10,823 bases of DNA from an uncultured Clostridium sp. (GTDB lineage: Bacteria; Bacillota; Clostridia; TANB77; CAG-508). The notes under the pieces are model-generated. The model saw nothing but the letters and a program-made list of their open reading frames with translations, was not told where the DNA came from and did no database searches. Below, piece after piece: positions 5,566 through 10,823 of the stretch. Each line of letters starts with the position of its first letter. Position 1 is the stretch's first letter. Made by a program: the position numbers and the translations under genes. The stretch covers positions 1-10,823 of the forward strand of contig CAMMMI010000063.1 in NCBI GenBank assembly GCA_946497905.1. The letters run 5' to 3'.

Positions 5566-6543
5566 ATGAAATTAGAACAAAATGAAAAATCACTTTTATT
5601 TTCTGAAACAATGATTCCAGACATATTTTTTTCTGAATACTTATCGCAGATTCCTGGTGATTATTTAAAAATATATTTATATATATCTTTTCTTTGTAAA
5701 TATAATAAAGATATAAAACTTAATGATTTATCAAAAAAATTAAATATTCCTTTAAAATTAATAAATGATGGATTAAAATATTTAGAAGAAAATGGTTTGA
5801 TCTTAAAAAAGTCTACAGGATATATGATTGTAGATTTACAAGAAAAGACTCTTCATAGTTTATATACTCCAAATTTAACAATGACAAAGGAAAAAGTAGA
5901 ACAAACTTCAAAAAATAAATCTAGAGCAAAAGCAATTGAACATATTAATAATATGTACTTTCAAGGAATTATGGGTCCTTCTTGGTATAATGATATTGAT
6001 TTATGGTTTAAAAAATATAACTTTGATGAACAAGTTATGATAGCTTTATTTGATTATTGCTATAATCGTAGTGCAATGCATAAAAATTATGTTCAAGCAG
6101 TAGCAGAAGCTTGGGCATCTAACAAAGTAAAAACATGGAATGACCTTGATAATTATTATGCAGAACAAGAAAATCTAAATAAATATAAGAAAATAATTGC
6201 AAAAAAATTAGGAAAACATAGTGGCTTGACTCAATATGAAGAAGCCTATATAGAAAATTGGGTTTTAAATTTTGGATATGATATGAATATAATAGAAATT
6301 GCTTTAAAAAGAACAACTATGAAGCAAAATCCAACTTTTGAATATATAAATAATATTATAACAGATTGGCACGAAAGAAATTTAAAAACAGTTTCAGAAG
6401 TAAATGCTTTTATAGAACAAAGGAAAAAACAAACAAAAAATCTCAAAGACCTTAAATCTTCAGTTAGTAAAACTAATTATGAACAAAGAAAATATGATAA
6501 TTTAGAATTTTTGTATGCTAATAATATTAGTAAGGAGGAATAA
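5566..6543 (+). CDS. dnaD: DnaD-domain replication protein (325 aa)
   Basis: The N-terminal ~95 residues look like a winged-helix domain (YLKIYLYISFLCKY, then LNDLSKKLNIPLKLINDGL, then YLEENGLI). Two repeats of the DnaB/DnaD C-terminal type follow, at about 120-200 (FDEQVMIALFDYCYNR, YVQAVAEAWASNKVKTWNDL) and 207-285 (YIENWVLNFGYDMNIIEIALKRT, YINNIITDWHERNLKTVSEV). DnaD/DnaB-type proteins act in primosome assembly before helicase loading in Bacillota. The last codons overlap the ribosome-binding site of dnaC, and pairing with a DnaC-type ATPase is the usual clostridial arrangement. The ATG follows AAAGGAATGAT. No in-frame CGG and no frame disruption is present. Confidence 0.88.
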   Translation: MKLEQNEKSLLFSETMIPDIFFSEYLSQIPGDYLKIYLYISFLCKYNKDIKLNDLSKKLNIPLKLINDGLKYLEENGLILKKSTGYMIVDLQEKTLHSLYTPNLTMTKEKVEQTSKNKSRAKAIEHINNMYFQGIMGPSWYNDIDLWFKKYNFDEQVMIALFDYCYNRSAMHKNYVQAVAEAWASNKVKTWNDLDNYYAEQENLNKYKKIIAKKLGKHSGLTQYEEAYIENWVLNFGYDMNIIEIALKRTTMKQNPTFEYINNIITDWHERNLKTVSEVNAFIEQRKKQTKNLKDLKSSVSKTNYEQRKYDNLEFLYANNISKEE

Positions 6544-7555
6544 ATGCCTAAGGAAATTTTAAAAGACTTATTAAAAGAATATGAACAAAAAAAAATTAGA
6601 GCAGAATTAGATTTAGAAAAAAGAAAAGAAATATTATATACTAAAATTCCATCATTAAAAAATATTGAAGATGAATTAAATAATTTAGCGATATCTACTG
6701 CAAAAAATATTTTATTAAATAATAATAATTCTATTCAAAATTTTAAAAATAAAGTAAAAGAATTAAATAATAAAAAGTTGGAAATTTTAAAAAATAATAA
6801 TTTAGATATTAATTATTTAAAACCTAATTATGAATGTAAGCTATGTAATGACACTGGGTATATTACTAAAAATAATTATAAATCAGAAATGTGCAGTTGC
6901 TTAAAACAAAAATTATTAAATATATCTTTCAATAAATCTAATATGTCAAATTTGGATAAAGAAAATTTTTCAACATTTAATGAAAATATTTTTTCTGATA
7001 AAATTAATATTGAAAAATATAAATATAATATTTCTCCAAGACAAAATATTATAAATATAAAAAATAATTGCATTAGATTTGTTGAAAATTTTGATAATCC
7101 AGAAACAAAAAATCTATTATTTACAGGGAATACTGGTTTACGGTAAAAGTTTTATGTCTAATTGCATAGCTGGTGAATTACTAAAAAAAGGAAAAACTGT
7201 TCTTTATCAAACAGCCCCTGTATTGCTTGAAAGCGTAATAGATTATAAAATGAGTAAGTCAAAAAATTATTTAAACAATATTAATAAATCTGTACTAGAA
7301 GCTGATTTATTGATAATAGATGACCTAGGTACTGAAAATTTAAATAGTATGAAATTAAGTGAACTTTTTACTATAATTAATACAAGAATTTTAAATTTAA
7401 ATAATAAAATTACAAAAACAATAATATCAACAAATTTAAATATAAATCAAATTTTTAATAATTATGAAGAAAGAATTGGTTCTAGAATTGCTGGTTATTA
7501 TGATATTTATTATTTTTTTGGTGATGATTTAAGATTTAAAAAAAATCAGTCTTAA
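6544..7555 (+). CDS. dnaC: DnaC/DnaI-type helicase loader, requires +1 frameshift (336 aa if joined)
   Basis: This AAA+ ATPase family loads the replicative helicase onto DNA. The N-terminal helical region (1-90) is followed by a zinc-binding-like cluster typical of clostridial DnaC (C98, C101, DTGYI, C117, C119). The 0 frame then reads LLFTGNTGL, CGG at 7141, and TAA at 7144. Skipping C7141 gives TGNTGLGKS (194-202), a perfect Walker A, and an intact remainder. That includes Walker B DLLIIDDLGTE (D259, D260), a sensor-like TIISTNLN and the basic ERIGSRIAG motif. The joined length matches the family. ATG 6544 follows AAGGAGGAATAA and abuts the dnaD stop. Loss of this loader should be lethal, so a functional joined product is likely unless another copy exists. 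Confidence 0.87.
7123..7146 (+). promoter_or_regulatory. Candidate +1 recoding site 2 (P-loop of dnaC)
   Basis: The 0-frame codons are ACA GGG AAT ACT GGT TTA CGG TAA. Dropping C7141 gives GGT TTA GGT AAA AGT, the P-loop G-L-G-K-S. AGGGA (7125-7129) lies 11 bases before the C, exactly as at site 1. Here the stop codon immediately follows CGG. Confidence 0.72.
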
Positions 7556-7566
7556 GATTGATTTTT
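7541..7566 (+). terminator. Terminator of dnaD-dnaC
   Basis: AAAAATCAGTC (7541-7551) pairs with GATTGATTTTT (7556-7566), with one G-T pair and loop TTAA. It runs into Ts and overlaps the dnaC stop codon (7553-7555). Confidence 0.75.
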
Positions 7567-7574
7567 TTATTTAT

Positions 7575-7611
7575 TTTTTTATTTATTTTTTTTCAAAAAA
7601 TAAATAAAAAA
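7575..7611. repeat. A/T-only inverted repeat between convergent genes
   Basis: A 17-bp perfect inverted repeat made only of A and T (7575-7591 with 7595-7611) lies between the dnaC and gyrA terminators, with a TTC loop. It belongs to a low-complexity stretch of repeated ATTTATTTTTTT units (about 7567-7593). Confidence 0.6.
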
Positions 7612-7632
7612 TCTTATTAAAAATAAGATTTT
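7597..7632 (-). terminator. Terminator of gyrA
   Basis: On the minus strand AAAATCTTATT pairs perfectly with AATAAGATTTT (complement 7608-7618 and 7622-7632) around a TTT loop, followed by a T-rich tail. It lies just past the gyrA stop. Confidence 0.8.
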
Positions 7633-7641
7633 CTATTTTTA

Positions 7642-10098
7642 TTATTCTTCTATTTCTTTAATATCTGGTGTTAAAGTTTCTATGCTAACAACTTTTCCCC
7701 CATCACTTGTTCTCATTAAAGTAACCCCTTGAGTAGCTCTTCCTAATACACTAACTTCTTTTACTTTCATTCTTATAATTGTTCCTGTATCAGTAATAAG
7801 CATTACATCATCATCTTCTGTTGCAATTCTTACACCTACTATTTTTCCTGTTTTTGGTGTTATCTTATAAGTAATAACTCCTTTTCCTCCTCTAAGTTGT
7901 ACTCTATATTCATCTAACTCAGTTCTTTTTCCAAAGCCATTTTCTGTGATTGCTAAAAGTGTTGCTTTATCTCCTGCTATTACAGATTCCATCCCTATTA
8001 CTTCGTCATCTTCATCTATTCTTATACCTATAACACCTTGAGAAACTCTGCCTATTGGTCTTACATCTTTTTCATCAAATGTAATACACATACCATTTCT
8101 TGTTACAAGTACTACATTATCTTCACCATCAGTTAGTCTTACTCCTATTAATTCGTCATCTTCTTTTAATGTTATTCCTTGTAAACCAGTTTTTCTTGAA
8201 GAATCATATTCTCTTAATGCTGTTTTCTTAATTAATCCGTTTTTTGTTGCCATTAATAAATATTTTCCTTCAGCAAAATTTTGAATTGGTATAACTGCAG
8301 ATATTTTTTCTCCAGCATCTAGACTTAATAAATTGACTATTGCTGTTCCTTTAGCAGTTCTTCCTGCTTCTGGTATTTCATATCCTTTTAATTTATATAA
8401 TTTACCTTTATTACTAAAGAATAATATTGTATCATGTGTTGATGCTGTAAATATTTGTTTTACAAAATCTTCTTCCCTAGTTGCTATACCTGTTATTCCT
8501 TTTCCACCTCTTCTTTGGCTTTTATAAGTATCTATTGGCATTCTTTTTATATAACCAAAATGTGTTAATGCAACTACAGTTTGCTCTTCTTTTATTAGAT
8601 CTTCTACATCTATTTCTCCTTCTGCTGCAACAATTTTAGTTTTTCTTTCATCACCAAATTTTTCTCTTATTTCTATTAATTCTTCTTTTATTATTTCAAA
8701 CACTAATCGTTCACTATTTAAAATATCTCTTAAATGTGCAATTAATTCCATTAATTGATTATATTCTTCATCTATTTTTTCACGTTGCAAACCTGATAAA
8801 GTTTTTAATCTCATATCTAGGATAGCTTGTGCTTGTATATCAGAAAGACCAAATCTTTCCATTAATCTTTCTTTTGCATCATCATAAGAAGAACGAATTA
8901 TATTTATTACTTCATCAATATTATCTAATGCTATTTTTAAACCTTCCAAAATATGAGCTCTTGCTAGGGCTTTATCTAATTCAAATTGTGTCCTTCTTAG
9001 AATAACATCTTTTCTATGATCTATATAACAATCAAGTGCTTGTCTTAAAGTTAATATTTTGGGTTCTCCATTTACCAATGCAAGCATTATTATACCAAAT
9101 GTTGTTTGCATTTGAGTATGTTTAAATAATTGATTTAAAACTACTTGTGGATTTGAATCTCTTTTTAATTCTATTACAACTCTTACCTTTTCTTTTCTAT
9201 CTGACTCGTCCCTACATTCAGAAATTCCTTCTATCTTTCTTTCTTTTGATAAATCAGATATTGTTTTTATTAAATTAGCTTTATTTACTTGATATGGTAA
9301 AGATGAAACAATAATTCTTTGTCTATTTCCACTCATTTCTTCTATTTCTGTTTCTGCTCTTAATGTAATTTTTCCTCTACCTGTTTTATATGCTTTTTTA
9401 ATACCTTCTATTCCTAATATTATACCTTCTGTTGGGAAATCTGGTCCTTTTATTACACTCATTAAATCTTCATCAGTAACTTCGTCCTCATCTATAATTT
9501 TTATTATTCCGTTTATAACTTCTGTTAAATTATGTGGCGGAATATTTGTTGCCATTCCAACAGCAATTCCAGATGATCCGTTTACTAAAAGTAATGGTAT
9601 TCTAGCTGGTAAAACCGTAGGCTCTTGAAGTCTTTCATCATAGTTTGGCATAAAATCAACTGTATTTTTTTCTATATCTGTCAACATATATTCAGAAATT
9701 TTAGACATTCTTGCTTCTGTGTACCTCATAGCTGCTGCTCCATCACCGTCAACAGAACCAAAGTTTCCATGTCCATCAATTAACATATATCTCATTGAAA
9801 AATCTTGTGCCATTCTAACCATTGCGTCATATACTGAACTATCTCCATGAGGATGATATCTACCTAAAACAGAACCTACTGTATTTGCACACTTTCTATA
9901 TGGTTTATCTGATGTAATTCCATCTTCATGCATAGCATAAAGAATTCTTCTATGAACTGGTTTTAAACCATCTCTTACATCTGGAAGTGCACGAGATACT
10001 ATAACACTCATGGCATAATCAATATACGCTGTTCTCATTTCTTTTTCAATATCTCTTTCTATAATTTTTCCGTCTCTTCTTTCTGGTGTTTCTTCCAT
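7642..10098 (-). CDS. gyrA: DNA gyrase subunit A
   Basis: At 818 residues this is a full-length GyrA, the DNA-cleaving subunit of the type II topoisomerase that introduces negative supercoils. The N-terminal breakage-reunion domain contains DYAMSVIVSRALPDVRDGLK, the catalytic tyrosine in AAMRYTEARM (Y126), and the quinolone-resistance region GRYHPHGDSSVYDAM. That region carries wild-type Ser87 and Asp91 (E. coli 83 and 87). The GyrA box QRRGGKG is at 528-534, which separates gyrase from topoisomerase IV, and the six-blade C-terminal domain follows. The ATG has AGAGGG upstream. It converges with dnaC and is not adjacent to gyrB here. No CGG codon occurs in it; arginine is mainly AGA. Confidence 0.98.
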   Translation of the reverse strand: MEETPERRDGKIIERDIEKEMRTAYIDYAMSVIVSRALPDVRDGLKPVHRRILYAMHEDGITSDKPYRKCANTVGSVLGRYHPHGDSSVYDAMVRMAQDFSMRYMLIDGHGNFGSVDGDGAAAMRYTEARMSKISEYMLTDIEKNTVDFMPNYDERLQEPTVLPARIPLLLVNGSSGIAVGMATNIPPHNLTEVINGIIKIIDEDEVTDEDLMSVIKGPDFPTEGIILGIEGIKKAYKTGRGKITLRAETEIEEMSGNRQRIIVSSLPYQVNKANLIKTISDLSKERKIEGISECRDESDRKEKVRVVIELKRDSNPQVVLNQLFKHTQMQTTFGIIMLALVNGEPKILTLRQALDCYIDHRKDVILRRTQFELDKALARAHILEGLKIALDNIDEVINIIRSSYDDAKERLMERFGLSDIQAQAILDMRLKTLSGLQREKIDEEYNQLMELIAHLRDILNSERLVFEIIKEELIEIREKFGDERKTKIVAAEGEIDVEDLIKEEQTVVALTHFGYIKRMPIDTYKSQRRGGKGITGIATREEDFVKQIFTASTHDTILFFSNKGKLYKLKGYEIPEAGRTAKGTAIVNLLSLDAGEKISAVIPIQNFAEGKYLLMATKNGLIKKTALREYDSSRKTGLQGITLKEDDELIGVRLTDGEDNVVLVTRNGMCITFDEKDVRPIGRVSQGVIGIRIDEDDEVIGMESVIAGDKATLLAITENGFGKRTELDEYRVQLRGGKGVITYKITPKTGKIVGVRIATEDDDVMLITDTGTIIRMKVKEVSVLGRATQGVTLMRTSDGGKVVSIETLTPDIKEIEE

Positions 10099-10136
10099 TT
10101 ATTTATCCCTCTTTCTATAGTTTTTTCTACATTTGT

Positions 10137-10165
10137 ATTATACTAAAATGCTTAAAAGTTTGCAA
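10137..10165 (-). promoter_or_regulatory. Promoter of gyrA
   Basis: On the minus strand TTGCAA (10160-10165), a 17-bp spacer and consensus TATAAT (complement 10137-10142), about 40 bases before the gyrA ATG. The remaining AT-rich gap to 10387 holds no gene. Confidence 0.75.
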
Positions 10166-10313
10166 GTAATTTGTTAAAACTTTAGGGAATTGTATGTTTG
10201 ATATTTCTAATTAATTTATTATTTAAATGTTTAAATTTCTTTTATATCTATATATAAATGTTTAATCAATTTAATGTATTTTTTGTATGTGTTTTATCTA
10301 TACTATTAGCGTA

Positions 10314-10342
10314 TTAGATATTTTTATATTTTATTATATAAT
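10314..10342 (+). promoter_or_regulatory. Possible promoter of the XRE regulator
   Basis: TTAGAT (10314-10319), 17 bp, TATAAT (10337-10342). The -35 is weak and the region is so AT-rich that chance matches are likely. Confidence 0.4.
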
Positions 10343-10387
10343 TATTTTTAATTATATTGTCTTATATAAAATGAAAGGATATTTATT

Positions 10388-10738
10388 ATGAGAAAAATTT
10401 CTTATGAAAATGAAGAAAATATATTAGTTGGTGAGAGAATACGTAATATTAGAGAAGACATGCAATTAACCCAAAATCAATTTTCAGAAATGATTGATAT
10501 ATCAGAAGTTTTTTTAGGGCAAATTGAAAGAGGTGAACGTTCTTTAAGTTTGAAAACTTTAAAGAGAATTATCTCTTGTACAGGCTCTTCTGCTGATTAT
10601 ATATTATATGGAAAAATAGAAAATAATGATGATATTTCAAAAATAATTAGAATATTAAATTCTTGCTCTGATAATTTAAAAACGTATATGTATGATTTAA
10701 TAACTAGTTCTTTTAAATATTTGAAAAATTTAAAATAG
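10388..10738 (+). CDS. XRE-family helix-turn-helix regulator (116 aa)
   Basis: Residues about 16-72 form a Cro/C1-type helix-turn-helix domain: GERIRNIREDMQLTQNQFSEM, then SEVFLGQIERGERSLSLKTLKRI, then SADYILYG. In this family the LTQ/QFSEM helix and the following EVFLGQIERG helix contact DNA. A C-terminal tail of about 40 residues without clear domain may mediate dimerisation. The ATG follows AAAGGA. It is divergent from gyrA with a 289-base gap and ends in its own terminator, so it appears monocistronic. Targets cannot be read from the window; similar stand-alone regulators are common in clostridia. Confidence 0.88.
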   Translation: MRKISYENEENILVGERIRNIREDMQLTQNQFSEMIDISEVFLGQIERGERSLSLKTLKRIISCTGSSADYILYGKIENNDDISKIIRILNSCSDNLKTYMYDLITSSFKYLKNLK

Positions 10739-10765
10739 GAAACAGATTTTATTTGTTTCTTTTTT
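10739..10765 (+). terminator. Terminator of the XRE regulator
   Basis: GAAACAGA (10739-10746) pairs with TTTGTTTC (10752-10759) with one G-T pair, followed by six Ts. It begins directly after the stop codon. Confidence 0.75.
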
Positions 10766-10823
10766 AATTTTTATTTATTTATTTTTTTTATTTATTTATT
10801 TTTTTTATTTATTTTTTTTATTT
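10766..10823 (+). repeat. Low-complexity TTTA/T-run tandem repeat
   Basis: Two near-identical 17-base units of the form ATTTATTTATTTTTTTT, then a shorter variant, run to the window edge. A related pattern occurs at 7567-7593. It may be polymerase-slippage sequence. Confidence 0.6.

Noticed and set aside
7079..7555. Separate small gene from TTG 7079
   Set aside because: No ribosome-binding site is present, the first residues are the wrong frame of dnaC, and the P-loop would be broken. It is the +1 half of dnaC.
2082..7555. Simple pseudogenes or sequencing errors for both ATPases
   Set aside because: Identical placement in the same motif, the same inserted base, the otherwise intact frames and the essential nature of the loader make independent decay unlikely. 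Errors cannot be excluded without reads.
8333..8527. Plus-strand open frame within gyrA
   Set aside because: It is the antisense shadow of gyrA.

Overview
This is a very AT-rich chromosomal segment, most consistent with an uncultured gut-type clostridial Bacillota. GyrA, a DnaD-domain plus DnaC-type helicase-loader pair, a DUF1858 CxxC protein, strong Shine-Dalgarno sites and tRNA genes with encoded CCA all fit. I cannot place it to genus.

Layout. Positions 68-547 hold two small membrane-anchored proteins on the minus strand. About 710-950 holds two facing sigma-A-type promoters. Their transcripts begin with nearly the same sequence and converge on one bidirectional terminator; the minus-strand RNA carries a 17-codon hydrophobic ORF, so the locus resembles a type I toxin-antitoxin pair. 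A minus-strand tRNA operon (Lys, Glu, Thr) covers 1110-1395, and DUF1858 lies at 1616-1801. On the plus strand, 1924-5443 is a compact type IV secretion/conjugation-like group: a 48-aa membrane peptide, a VirD4/TraG coupling ATPase, a VirB2-type pilin, a VirB6/TrbL-type channel protein and a PrgI/VirB3-type protein. No VirB4 or relaxase is visible. A separate promoter at 5440-5468 drives dnaD and dnaC, which converge on gyrA (7642-10098, minus). An XRE regulator follows at 10388-10738.

The outstanding observation concerns the only two P-loop ATPases in the window, the VirD4/TraG protein and the DnaC helicase loader. Each is split by a single extra C at exactly the same place: between the variable residue and the third glycine of the Walker A motif GxxGxGK[ST] (C2508 and C7141). 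In both, the 0-frame codon at the junction is CGG, followed at once or within four codons by a stop. Skipping the C restores a perfect P-loop and a full-length protein. I find no other in-frame CGG codon in any real gene of the window (about 2,900 codons, including all of gyrA). This looks like +1 recoding at a rare or unassigned CGG codon, or some other directed event at P-loops, rather than two random pseudogenes, because a DnaC-type loader should be essential.

Secondary observations are two successive genes that appear to start at ATT codons behind strong ribosome-binding sites, and a perfect 16-bp hairpin between the ribosome-binding site and the ATG of the PrgI-like gene.
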